Below are positions 55,468 through 63,687 of a stretch of DNA of 63,808 nucleotides, one piece after another. The position numbers were made by a program, and so were the translations under genes. This DNA is from Acidobacteriota bacterium (GTDB taxonomy: Bacteria > Acidobacteriota > Blastocatellia > Pyrinomonadales > Pyrinomonadaceae), in the NCBI GenBank assembly GCA_019242475.1, contig JAFAVK010000001.1:1-63808 (forward strand). Direction: 5' to 3'. Under the pieces are notes generated by a model. The model did not search any database. It was given only the letters and a program-made list of their open reading frames with translations, and was not told the origin of the DNA. The first letter of the stretch is position 1, and each line of letters starts with the position of its first letter.

Positions 55468-56220
55468 TCAGGTGCCTAGCTTTTCCAGACGCCAGCCGTC
55501 ATCGTAGAGCCGAAACGACGCAGAGGCCGTCTGTGTCTTGCTGCTGTCGAATACGATTACCCTACCCGCCTGTCGCATCACATCCGCCATGCTCACCCGA
55601 CCGAGGTTCTGGCGGATCGTGTCCGGGAGGCTCTGATGCTCCCGCTTGGACGTGTCGAAGCTTTTTCCGATCTCGGTAGGCTGCCAGCGCCAAGTGTACT
55701 CCGCGCGCGCCACCTTGGACTCGCCTTCGCCGCCCGCCACCCCTGTCACTTCAACCAATTCCCGCCGGGCTATTGGGATGACCCAGCCTCCCCCGGACTG
55801 CTGCCACTCCCGCGAAGCCGAACGTCCGTTGTCGGTCAGAGCGGCAGTCACTGTCACGGGCGAAGAGGCGGAGTCCGGGTATTCAATCTTACTCACCTTG
55901 AAATCGACCAGCCCCAGATAGCTGAGTATTGCGAGGTCGGCATGGCCCTCCAGAAAGCGCCGCAGCGCGAACTCCTCTTTCGGAGTTGTCTGGCTGCCCG
56001 TCCCGATGAGAGTCAGGGACTGCCGGTATTCGGGGAGGACGGTGAGGCTCGACGGCTTTTGGAGCGCCTCTGCCGACTTGATCATCTCGGCTGCACGTGA
56101 GCGTGTCAGCTCCCCAGAGGAGCAGGCAGTTAGGCAGAAGGAGATGACCGCGGCGAGCCAACAAAGCCGGAGGACGGCTTTAGGAAGTCGTGCTGACAGT
56201 ACGTGATCAGTAAATGACAT
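55468..56220 (-). CDS. Predicted lipoprotein, unknown function
   Basis: 250 residues with a lipoprotein signal: hydrophobic VLRLCWLAAVISFCLTAC followed by SSG, cleavage before the cysteine. The mature part is a soluble domain of beta strands (VTVTAALTDNGRSASREWQ, KVARAEYTWRWQPTEIG) without a known motif. AAGGGG lies about ten bases before the ATG. Second gene of a three-gene minus-strand cluster with the zinc-ribbon membrane protein and the winged-helix-like protein. Confidence 0.72.
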   Translation of the reverse strand: MSFTDHVLSARLPKAVLRLCWLAAVISFCLTACSSGELTRSRAAEMIKSAEALQKPSSLTVLPEYRQSLTLIGTGSQTTPKEEFALRRFLEGHADLAILSYLGLVDFKVSKIEYPDSASSPVTVTAALTDNGRSASREWQQSGGGWVIPIARRELVEVTGVAGGEGESKVARAEYTWRWQPTEIGKSFDTSKREHQSLPDTIRQNLGRVSMADVMRQAGRVIVFDSSKTQTASASFRLYDDGWRLEKLGT

Positions 56221-56235
56221 GGAGTATTCCCCTTA

Positions 56236-56490
56236 CTAGCCGAGTGTGCGCGTAAGACGGAAGAAGAGGATAACCGCAAGTTGGGCTACGAAGAGCAGAC
56301 CAAAAATAGCTATTAGCACCCAGCACCCACGCCGTAGCCTACCCCCGGTCTCGTACATGACGACGCCGCAGAATGGACAGAGGTGCTGAGTCTTCATGTA
56401 CGTCACCCTACCGCCTGCGTGGTGCCACAGCCGCGGCAGCACCTGTCGGGCGCACTTAGGGCATCCTATTCGCTCGTCGGTCGAACTCAT
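56236..56490 (-). CDS. Small zinc-ribbon membrane protein
   Basis: 84 residues: two CxxC pairs (CPKC near residue 10 and CPFC near residue 38) forming a zinc ribbon, then one C-terminal membrane helix (WVLIAIFGLLFVAQLAVILFF). No enzymatic motif. First gene of the small minus-strand cluster before the lipoprotein gene. Function unknown. Confidence 0.65.
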   Translation of the reverse strand: MSSTDERIGCPKCARQVLPRLWHHAGGRVTYMKTQHLCPFCGVVMYETGGRLRRGCWVLIAIFGLLFVAQLAVILFFRLTRTLG

Positions 56491-56733
56491 TCCGGCCTTC
56501 GGTTCCCGCAGATTCGGCGTGACGCACGCCGCGGCTTTTGCTATCTTTTGAGCCGCTGCTATCTCGACTGCTTATGAGCCGGGCGGTAACGCATCTCTGA
56601 TGATGTTTGCCGCCGCGGAGCCTAGAGGATTCGGACTCCCGGCGACTCAAGAGCAGAATGAGAGTCTAAGCACAATTGTTCTTGGATGCAAGCGGCAGAG
56701 CCTCACGCCTTCCCCATCAGGAGGTACGTCCTG

Positions 56734-57051
56734 ATGGGAAAAGGCAAGCGTCAACGGCCCAAACTCTTGGGGAAGAAACTCCGCGCGATCCGTGAAAAGC
56801 TAGACCTGTCGCAGAATGGGATGCTGCGGCATCTGGGCCTAGATGACGAATTCACCCAGGCCGAACTCTCGGCCTATGAGCGGGGTGTGCGTGAGCCACC
56901 GCTGCATGTCATTTTACGGTACTCACAGGCCGCGCACATCTGGGTCAATGCGCTTATCGATGATACTGTTGAAATTCCTAAAGAATTTCCTATGAAAGAA
57001 ATGCAAGAAGGTATCCAGCGGTATAGAGCCAAGAAGGCTGAGAGGAAGTAA
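56734..57051 (+). CDS. XRE-family helix-turn-helix regulator
   Basis: 105 residues. The HTH spans about 15-70: LRAIREKLDLSQNGMLRHLGLDDEFTQAELSAYERGVREPPLHVILRYSQAAHI. A strong GGAGG ribosome site eight to nine bases before ATG 56734 decides the start over an upstream ATG at 56686. A basic C-terminal tail follows. It could regulate the neighbouring mobile or defence genes; its target is unknown. Confidence 0.82.
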   Translation: MGKGKRQRPKLLGKKLRAIREKLDLSQNGMLRHLGLDDEFTQAELSAYERGVREPPLHVILRYSQAAHIWVNALIDDTVEIPKEFPMKEMQEGIQRYRAKKAERK

Positions 57052-57163
57052 TTCAATCCTGCGATGGAAATTTCACACTGACTATTGGGCGATACAATTT
57101 GGATGGAGTTTGTATAGAACAGATTAATACTTATCGTGAACTCCTACTCCTATCTCACCAAAT

Positions 57164-57334
57164 ATGTTCGACCAAAGGGAGAAATCCGTCCCGCGTGTGG
57201 ACAAGTGGCACGTCGTCGCCACGTTCAGGCGGGTCGCGAATGGTCTGGAGAGTAAGGCTTTAACGCTTCAGGAGATCGTCCAGTGGTCTAGGCTGATGTA
57301 CCGGGCGCGTCGGCTGATTAACGAGACTAGGTGA
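57164..57334 (+). pseudogene. C-terminal remnant of a paralogue of the 55000-55446 gene
   Basis: This 56-codon fragment reads KWHVVATFRRVANGLESKAL, LTLQEIVQWSR, then YRARRLINE, clearly homologous to the last third of the minus-strand protein at 55000-55446 (KWHIVATFRQVADSL, LTLQQIIKWSR, YQARRLLNE). A stop codon lies 25 bases upstream of its first ATG, so the N-terminal two thirds are missing. It shows that the region held two copies in opposite orientation and that one has decayed. Confidence 0.75.
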
Positions 57335-57346
57335 CTCCTGCGCCGC

Positions 57347-57622
57347 CTACCTCCCGCGCTTTGCTTTCGGGACCCTGCACATAATTTCGACGACCTGATC
57401 ATCCGTCATCTCCCAGAGGGTGAGGACACCGGCGCGGATTATTTCGCCGACGAAGATATTCGTCCCCCGCCTGTTGCAACGCTTCATCAGGTCATCCATC
57501 CGCTCCAAGTCGGACGGTAAGACCGTGCAATCCAGCCTCACCGCTCTCTCTGTGGCGGGCGGGCGGTCGTCCAGACAATTCTTAAGATCAACCGCCTTTT
57601 TTGCTGCCCGCTTTTTGCGCAT
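57347..57622 (-). CDS. Small basic protein, unknown function
   Basis: 91 residues from ATG 57622 (MRKKRAAKKAVDLKNCLDD); an in-frame TTG at 57679 is rejected because it falls in a repeated TGTTGACA element. The body AVRLDCTVLPSDLERMDDLMKRCNRRGTNIFVGEIIRAGVLTLWEM has a strand followed by helices as in ribbon-helix-helix or other small DNA-binding proteins. Convergent with the preceding remnant. Weak support beyond composition. Confidence 0.5.
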   Translation of the reverse strand: MRKKRAAKKAVDLKNCLDDRPPATERAVRLDCTVLPSDLERMDDLMKRCNRRGTNIFVGEIIRAGVLTLWEMTDDQVVEIMCRVPKAKRGR

Positions 57623-57670
57623 GCCGAGGTTCTCTCCGCCTGATTCAGGGACGATGCCTTGCCGAAGCTG

Positions 57671-57691
57671 TGTTGACAAAACACGTACTTT
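57671..57691 (+). repeat. First copy of a TGTTGACAAAA(A/C)(A/G)CGTAC element
   Basis: The 18 bases from 57671 differ at two positions from 57886-57903, where the element forms the -35 region of an XRE gene. Here the following TACTTT lies only seven bases after TTGACA instead of 17, so it is not a working promoter. It may be a degraded duplicate or a protein-binding repeat. Confidence 0.55.
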
Positions 57692-57719
57692 ACCACGAGC
57701 GAGCTGATTTAGTGTATTA

Positions 57720-57734
57720 TGTGTATATTACACA
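57720..57734. promoter_or_regulatory. Short palindrome, possible operator
   Basis: TGTGTA and TACACA arms flank a TAT centre, a perfect 6-bp dyad in an AT-rich stretch upstream of the XRE regulator. It is the size of a repressor half-site pair; no protein can be assigned. Confidence 0.4.
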
Positions 57735-57887
57735 TTTGCCGTGATATAATTTCCGTGAACGGTTTCGGTGTGTGGCGCACGGCCCCTGTGGGGAAGTCGG
57801 GACGGGCGTACATAAGGCGCACAACGTCGGCGACGGTCGTCCGGGCCGCAACCGCCACGACGCGGAGAATTTGCGACCGCATACCTG

Positions 57888-57916
57888 TTGACAAAAAGCG
57901 TACGACGAGATACTTT
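57888..57916 (+). promoter_or_regulatory. Sigma70-type promoter for the XRE regulator at 57964
   Basis: TTGACA (57888-57893), 17-base spacer, TACTTT (57911-57916). The start would be near 57923, leaving a leader of about 40 bases with AGGAAGG about ten bases before the ATG. Confidence 0.65.
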
Positions 57917-57963
57917 ACATTGCAATATGCGGATTCGCGTATTTTAGGAAGGCAGTTGCAAAG

Positions 57964-58293
57964 ATGACTTTCGGACAAGCCATTACACACTACCGGCGCG
58001 AGCGGAAGATGACTCAGCGCGAACTGGCTAGCAAAGTTCTGAAGGAGGACGGGGAGCCTATCTCGCCGCAATACCTCAACGACATCGAACGTGACCGCCG
58101 CAACACCCCCAGCGAGCACCTGATCAAGCAGTTCGCAACTGCCTTGAAGGTCGCCCCCGAAGTTCTCTACGTCTACGCCAAGAAGTTCCCAGAGGAGTTC
58201 GCTCGCATTGTGGAAAGCGCCGACGAGAAGAGCGTCATAAATGCCTGCGCCGCGTTCCGGCGCGAACTGAGGAACGACGCGGTTGCCGCCTAA
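57964..58293 (+). CDS. XRE-family helix-turn-helix regulator next to the Tn7-like genes
   Basis: 109-residue DNA-binding protein. HTH: ITHYRRERKMTQRELASKVL, then SPQYLNDIERDRRNTPSEHLIKQFATALKV. The C-terminal 40 residues are helical. It is codirectional with, and 219 bases before, tnsA, which has a promoter overlapped by a dyad; regulation of transposition genes is a reasonable guess. It has its own promoter. Confidence 0.85.
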   Translation: MTFGQAITHYRRERKMTQRELASKVLKEDGEPISPQYLNDIERDRRNTPSEHLIKQFATALKVAPEVLYVYAKKFPEEFARIVESADEKSVINACAAFRRELRNDAVAA

Positions 58294-58436
58294 GTTAATT
58301 AGCCTGAACCCCTGATTTTCCTCACCCTGCCCGTAGAACTACTCAGCATTGAGGGGTAGATTTCTCGCCCTCTCAGCTCCTATTTTCCGCCAAATTACTG
58401 ATTACAAGCGGGCTAAGAAAAATATTCATTAGCATC

Positions 58437-58466
58437 TTGACAATACGCTAATTAACGTATTAGTAT
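58437..58466 (+). promoter_or_regulatory. tnsA promoter with an overlapping inverted repeat
   Basis: TTGACA (58437-58442), 18 bases, TAGTAT (58461-58466). An inverted repeat AATACG (58442-58447) / CGTATT (58456-58461) fills the spacer and is a candidate operator or transposase-binding site. Confidence 0.6.
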
Positions 58467-58512
58467 GTAAATCAGCGTATCAACGTTCTCGCCTGCACCG
58501 GATATAAACATC

Positions 58513-59160
58513 ATGCGAATGCGGAATTTCATTGGTAGAGGTAGCGTTACTAAACGGCTAGGCCGATTTCCTAGTATCAAAATGCAGGCGTCGATCTGGT
58601 GGGAGTCACCGCTAGAGAGGGACTACATTTTTCTGCTGGAGATTGATCCTTCAGTAACACGATTCCAAGAACAGCCATTACACATCTACTACACGCTCGA
58701 CGGCCAACAACGTCATCGCTATACCCCAGATTTTCTCGTCGAGAGGGGCAGTCAGAAACAGATCGTCGAAGTCAAAACCGCAGCGGAAGCGAAGACGGAA
58801 GAATTTGATCGCATATTCCGTACGGTCGCACCCGTGTGTAGTCAATCGGGCTACGAATTTGCCTTAGCAAGAGACACAGAAATTAGGTTGCAGCCGAGGC
58901 TCTATAACGTCCAAGTTCTGTGGCGATACGCACGAACCCAATTCCTTCCTCAGCACCAAATATACTGCCGCCACGCCCTGCGGTCCGGCCCCATCACTCT
59001 CGGCGAACTCACCCGATATTTTGATTCCAAACGGGTCGGCAGGGACGTGCTGTACAGCCTCATCTACTGGGGCGCGCTCGACGTAGACCTGATGCGCCCT
59101 CTCAACCATGAAACCATGGTCGGCTTACCGGCGGCGACCGCCGCCAGAGAGGAGTTGTGA
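58513..59160 (+). CDS. tnsA: TnsA-like transposon endonuclease
   Basis: 215-residue restriction-endonuclease-fold protein that makes the second-strand cut in Tn7-type transposition. The active site is visible as WESPLERDY (E31/E35), YTPDFLV (D73) and VEVKTA (E86, K88). The C-terminal half (about 140-215) is a helical or winged-helix domain that in Tn7 contacts TnsC. It is followed one base later by tnsB, showing tight coupling. Two close ATGs (58513 and 58519) are possible starts. Confidence 0.92.
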   Translation: MRMRNFIGRGSVTKRLGRFPSIKMQASIWWESPLERDYIFLLEIDPSVTRFQEQPLHIYYTLDGQQRHRYTPDFLVERGSQKQIVEVKTAAEAKTEEFDRIFRTVAPVCSQSGYEFALARDTEIRLQPRLYNVQVLWRYARTQFLPQHQIYCRHALRSGPITLGELTRYFDSKRVGRDVLYSLIYWGALDVDLMRPLNHETMVGLPAATAAREEL

Positions 59161-59161
59161 C

Positions 59162-61408
59162 ATGCGTCATAGATTCAGCCGAGGTCTCCACCTCCTGTTA
59201 GTTGGTAAAGGCGAGTACACCATTGAACGGCGGCTCCCGGACGGCGAGTTTCAACTCAAGGCCGCAGCGACCGACGAACTCACCACCATCCGCGAGGAAT
59301 GTCTGATCAACTCATTGTTCGAGGGGGGTCTTGAAATTCTCGGCGACGAGCGCACCCGGCGGCATGTTACGGGCCATGCAGCCGAGAGATACTTTAACGA
59401 TTTGAGTCTATTGGACGAGAAGGTTCGACTGGAGGTTAAGCGCCGCTGGACCTACGTGTCCGAAGCGGTTCGGCAACGGCCGCAGACACTTACTAAGGCA
59501 ACCCTCACCCCCATCATTGAACAGGTCACTCGCGAGATCGGTGATGAGAATCCTCCATCTTGGAACACCCTCTACAGGTGGTTCAGAAATTACGAGGCAT
59601 CCGGGCGCAGCGTCCACGCGCTCGTACCTGCCACCGACCGCCGCGTGAGCGGGAAGCCACGTTTCTCACCAAACCCCGACATCTCTAACGCGGTGGTCAA
59701 CATAATTAACGCCGTCATCGAGGAGAAGTTTTTGTCACGGCACAGGCCCACAATCGCCTCCGTCTGGGAGACGGTGGTCGCGCGGATAGCCTCGGAGAAT
59801 GAGTTCAGGAATGCCGCGGAGCAGCTCCCGATACCGCACCGGACTAGCATCTACAGACGGGTAAAAAAGCTCGACCCTTACGATGTGATGAGGGCGCGCT
59901 TTGGCCCTCGCATCGCCGACCAAAGGTTCGATGCCGTCGGGCAGGGTCCACGCCCCTCGCGCCCGCTCGAACGGGTTGAGATTGACCACACCAAACTCGA
60001 CCTACTTGTGGTCGATCCGATGTTGCGACTCCCTGTCGGACGGCCGTGGCTAACCCTCGCCGTTGACAAGTTCAGCCGGATGATCATCGGCTTCTACATG
60101 TCGTTTCACCCGCCCGGCTACCTCTCCGTAGCGCAGTGCCTGTTACACGCTATTAGGCCGAAGAACTACGTGCGAGAACGGTTCCCGCAAATCGTGAACA
60201 CATGGGATGCGTACGGGCTGCCGGAGACAATCGTGACTGACAACGCGCTGGAATTCCACAGCAAAAACTTCGAGGACGCCTGCCTCCAGATCGGGGTCAT
60301 CATTCAGTACGCCAAGATCAGGCGTGGGCAGGACAAAGGCACCGTAGAGCGCGCCCTACGAACTCACAACCAGCAGCTCCTCCACGGGCAGCCCGGAACG
60401 ACGTTCTCCAATGTGCTCGACTGCGGCGATTACGACCCCGCGTCGAACGCCGTGATTTCGGTGGAGGCTCTGGACGAGATGATACATACGTACGTCATCG
60501 ACGTTCACAACCAGCGGGAGCATCGCGGCCTCCGCGACATACCGGCGCGCGTCTGGCGGGCCGCCACCGCCGAGTGGCCCCCCGCCCTGCCGCCGCGCCA
60601 CACGGACCTCAGCGTCCTGCTAGGCTCCGTTGTGCGCCGGACTGTTTCGGCCTCCGGCATCGAGTTGCACACGCTCTTCTACAACAGTGACGAGTTGGCC
60701 CTCATACGGCGTAGGCTCAAGCGCGGCGAGCGCGTCACGGTTAAGATCGACCCCACCGACCTATCGCTAATCTGGGTAGCGGACAGGGAGCGGCGCACAT
60801 ACGTTCCCGTCCCGGCCGTGAACCAGGAGTACACGCGAAACCTCTCCCTCTGGCAGCACAACGTGATCAGGTCATACGCACGGCGCGTGTTAAAAATCCA
60901 CACAGACATCATCGGCCTGTGCCGCGCCAAGGCTCGCATTCAGGAGATTGTTGAGCGTGAATGGCGCGCCTCGAAGCGAGCCTCCAGCCGTCAGCGGATC
61001 GCGCGCTACCGCGGCTATGGGGCGAGCAGCCACGCCGAGCACCAAAGCCGTAGCGCTCTCCCGCCCGCAGAAGAACAGCCCGGCATGTTAGTAGGTGAGA
61101 CCGTCGGGGACGCCCCACGCTTAATCCCCGCCGCTACGTTGGGCGGCGTTTCGGACATCGGCATCGCCGTCGGCCTGGCCGCGTCGCCCGAAACCACTGC
61201 GGACGGCACATCCGACGCTGCCGGTAGCACACTCCGCGCGGCGGAACCACCTCGCCGCCCTAACAAACGCTCCGCCAAGGCTGCCGCGCGCGGCGGGACG
61301 GTCGCGAAACGTCCCGCCGGGCGCGCCGCGGCTGCCCCCTCCGTTCAAGATCGCGACGAGGCCGGTGATGAAACCGGGTGGGGTGGTGACTTTAACCTTC
61401 CGCGCTGA
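59162..61408 (+). CDS. tnsB: TnsB-like DDE transposase
   Basis: 748-residue integrase-fold transposase that cuts 3' ends and joins them to the target. N-terminal HTH domains recognise the transposon ends, and the DDE triad is D275 (VEIDHTKLD), D360 (VTDNALEF) and E396 (GTVERALR). A Mu-type beta domain follows (YNSDELALIRRRLKRGERVTVKID). The last 120 residues are Ala/Pro/Arg-rich and probably disordered, where TnsB contacts TnsC. ATG 59162 has GAGGAG eight bases upstream; an earlier ATG at 59108 lies within tnsA and is rejected. Confidence 0.94.
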   Translation: MRHRFSRGLHLLLVGKGEYTIERRLPDGEFQLKAAATDELTTIREECLINSLFEGGLEILGDERTRRHVTGHAAERYFNDLSLLDEKVRLEVKRRWTYVSEAVRQRPQTLTKATLTPIIEQVTREIGDENPPSWNTLYRWFRNYEASGRSVHALVPATDRRVSGKPRFSPNPDISNAVVNIINAVIEEKFLSRHRPTIASVWETVVARIASENEFRNAAEQLPIPHRTSIYRRVKKLDPYDVMRARFGPRIADQRFDAVGQGPRPSRPLERVEIDHTKLDLLVVDPMLRLPVGRPWLTLAVDKFSRMIIGFYMSFHPPGYLSVAQCLLHAIRPKNYVRERFPQIVNTWDAYGLPETIVTDNALEFHSKNFEDACLQIGVIIQYAKIRRGQDKGTVERALRTHNQQLLHGQPGTTFSNVLDCGDYDPASNAVISVEALDEMIHTYVIDVHNQREHRGLRDIPARVWRAATAEWPPALPPRHTDLSVLLGSVVRRTVSASGIELHTLFYNSDELALIRRRLKRGERVTVKIDPTDLSLIWVADRERRTYVPVPAVNQEYTRNLSLWQHNVIRSYARRVLKIHTDIIGLCRAKARIQEIVEREWRASKRASSRQRIARYRGYGASSHAEHQSRSALPPAEEQPGMLVGETVGDAPRLIPAATLGGVSDIGIAVGLAASPETTADGTSDAAGSTLRAAEPPRRPNKRSAKAAARGGTVAKRPAGRAAAAPSVQDRDEAGDETGWGGDFNLPR

Positions 61409-61422
61409 GAGGAGCTACAGTT

Positions 61423-62427
61423 ATGAATCGAGAGGACTACCGCAACATGTCTGTGGAGGAGCGGGTCAAGTTGGTGGAAAATCTTTACATCTCCTACCCG
61501 CGGTTGAGCCGCCTCATCGCGAAGATAGAGCACTGCCATCGCTTCTCGAAAGTTTCTGCGGAGGCGGAGTGTATGCTCATACTGGGTGAAACCGGCACAG
61601 GCAAAACCACACTCTTCCGACGCTATGAACAGCGTTACCCCCGTTTCGAGACTAAGACTGGGACCACGGTCCCAGTGCTTTCCGCATCCATTCCCGTCCC
61701 GGCGACGATCAAGAGCCTTGTGACGAGGCTCTTGATCCGCCTTGGTGATCCTATGGCAGAACGCGGCACTACCGTCAGCCAAACCCACCGCCTACAACTC
61801 CTCCTTGGGTCCTGCGAGGCACAAATTTTGATTTTAGATGAGTTTCAACACTTCATCGACCGGGACTCGAAAAAGATACTACAGACCGCCTCCGACTGGC
61901 TCAAGGATGTGATAAATGAGACCAACATTCCCGTCGTGTTGATAGGTCTCCCCCACTCCAGCGATATCCTTACAGCCAACCCCCAGTTGAAGCGTAGGTT
62001 CTCGACCCAAGAACGGCTTGCGCCTTTCGAGTGGGAGGACAGTGTAGGAAAGCGCGAGTTCCGTAAGTTTCTACGCACCCTCGATGACCAGCTCCCCTTA
62101 GCTGAAACTTCCAACCTCGCCGATGAGGAACTTGCGTTTCGCTTTTACTGTGCGTCAGGAGGGTTGATCTCACGCATCATGAAAATTGTGCGCCACGCCG
62201 TGGGGCTTTCTCTCGAGCGCGGCTCCGAGCGGCTGACCCTCGAAGTCCTAGCCGAGAGCTACGCCGAGCGACTCTCGGAAGGTGGTCCTAGAATCTTTAA
62301 CCCCTTCGAGCAAGATGCCTCCGATCTCGAAGAGTGGTATCAGTCGAACGGCAGCGGCGGAGATTTCTCTGACAAGCCGGGGGACGACGAAACCGCATCC
62401 GACGTGTTTCGGCGTCGTAACCGCTAA
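61423..62427 (+). CDS. tnsC: TnsC/TniB-like AAA+ ATPase
   Basis: 334-residue AAA+ regulator that links target selection (TniQ) to the transposase. Walker A GETGTGKTT (55-63), Walker B ILILDEFQHF (D139, E140), sensor region VVLIGLPHSSDIL, and an arginine-rich LKRRFSTQERL. The C-terminal tail is acidic and Ser/Gly-rich. GAGAGGAG lies eight bases before the ATG. Confidence 0.93.
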   Translation: MNREDYRNMSVEERVKLVENLYISYPRLSRLIAKIEHCHRFSKVSAEAECMLILGETGTGKTTLFRRYEQRYPRFETKTGTTVPVLSASIPVPATIKSLVTRLLIRLGDPMAERGTTVSQTHRLQLLLGSCEAQILILDEFQHFIDRDSKKILQTASDWLKDVINETNIPVVLIGLPHSSDILTANPQLKRRFSTQERLAPFEWEDSVGKREFRKFLRTLDDQLPLAETSNLADEELAFRFYCASGGLISRIMKIVRHAVGLSLERGSERLTLEVLAESYAERLSEGGPRIFNPFEQDASDLEEWYQSNGSGGDFSDKPGDDETASDVFRRRNR

Positions 62428-62472
62428 ACCGGCGGCGGGTAAAGTTGTCGAAAGCCTTCACGGGGGCGCAGC

Positions 62473-63681
62473 ATGACTACGGTAGGAATGCATCTTCTAA
62501 GGCGTGAGACACCCCTCGGCGGCGAGAGCTTTGGTGGATACCTGACACGCATGGCTCAGAAGAACGGGTATGACTCAGCGGTCTGGCTACTGTCGGCTGG
62601 CGGCATACGTTGTAAGCACGGCGTTAGCACGAACATTTCGTTCTGCGACTCGGCGGCCGGCCTCGTGGGACTCGCCAGCCTCTTAGGGCTGGATGTCTCC
62701 GAACTGTTGACGCTTTCCTACCCGCGCCCCACGTCGAAAGATGCGCGAACCGATTACACCTTTTTCGGCCATCGCGTACAGCAATATGTGCTACGGCCCG
62801 ACCGCCCAAAGGTCTGTCCCGCATGCCTCGGCGAAGCGGCCCACTCCCGGCGCATCTGGGAGTGTTCACTCGTTACCACTTGCCCCCGGCACGGTCGGCT
62901 GCTGATAGACCACTGCCCCGGATGCAGCCGGCGCATCAGTTGGCTGAGGGGTAAAGTATGCGTTTGCGGTTGTGGGTATGACTGGCGCGAAGCCGCCCCG
63001 GCCATGCCCTTACCTGATAAAGAATTGGCTTTGACAAAGTACGTACATCAATTATGTGGAGTTAAGACTGCCGGGGAGGAGGCGAACTGGCAGCCCCCCT
63101 CTAACCCGCTGTTCACGTTATCGCTACGGGGTCTCGTCTCAGCAGTGACCTTCATAGCAAGCCAGTCCAGAGGCATATCATGCTCGACTGGGAGGTACAT
63201 CACAAGCACGGCGCGGAACGACTCCCTGCATGAGACTTTCTCCAGAGCGTATCGGGTCTTCGAGGATTGGCCCGTCCGCTACCACGAGTTCCTCGGCCAG
63301 CATCAAGCCTGCGCGGGGAAAGGCGGCAAGCTCCGATCAGGCGGCCATCCGTCGCTGGGGGCAAGTTTCGGCAGAATTTATTCGGGGCTTTACACTACAC
63401 TCGAAGCGCCGGAGTTCGATTTTATGCGAGCTGGGTTCGCCTCCTACGTCTTCACCCAGTGGACGGGACAAACCACCACGCCCCGGTCCCCGGTGGAGCA
63501 CTCTCTACCTCACCCCGGCAAATATATTACGGGCACTGAGACGCGGCACCTATTAGAAGTCAGCGGTTATCATCTAGCCTACCTCATCGAAACCGGACAA
63601 CTCAGAGTCGTCACTCCTCGGAAGAAACGGTCGCGTTCGCTTAACCTCATTGAGGTCAACGACCTAGTTAGTCGTCCCTGA
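62473..63681 (+). CDS. tniQ: TniQ/TnsD-family target-selection protein
   Basis: 402-residue TniQ protein: LRRETPLGGESFGGYLTRMAQKNGY at the N terminus, then a zinc-finger region CPACLGEA...CPRHGRLLIDHCPGCSRRI and a third CVCGCGYDW. The C-terminal half is unlike TnsD in length and shape, ending in a basic helix-turn-helix-like segment (LEVSGYHLAYLIETGQLRVV). It should determine where the element inserts; the attachment site is unknown. No second tniQ, tnsE or CRISPR effector is in the window. Confidence 0.9.
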   Translation: MTTVGMHLLRRETPLGGESFGGYLTRMAQKNGYDSAVWLLSAGGIRCKHGVSTNISFCDSAAGLVGLASLLGLDVSELLTLSYPRPTSKDARTDYTFFGHRVQQYVLRPDRPKVCPACLGEAAHSRRIWECSLVTTCPRHGRLLIDHCPGCSRRISWLRGKVCVCGCGYDWREAAPAMPLPDKELALTKYVHQLCGVKTAGEEANWQPPSNPLFTLSLRGLVSAVTFIASQSRGISCSTGRYITSTARNDSLHETFSRAYRVFEDWPVRYHEFLGQHQACAGKGGKLRSGGHPSLGASFGRIYSGLYTTLEAPEFDFMRAGFASYVFTQWTGQTTTPRSPVEHSLPHPGKYITGTETRHLLEVSGYHLAYLIETGQLRVVTPRKKRSRSLNLIEVNDLVSRP

Positions 63682-63687
63682 AAAAGG

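Noticed and set aside
57671..57701. Promoter at the first TGTTGACA copy
   Set aside because: The spacer to TACTTT is 7 bases and the position 17 bases downstream has no -10-like sequence.
58513..63681. CRISPR-associated transposon
   Set aside because: The tns genes and tniQ alone do not suffice; no Cas12k or Cascade gene and no array are visible in this window.
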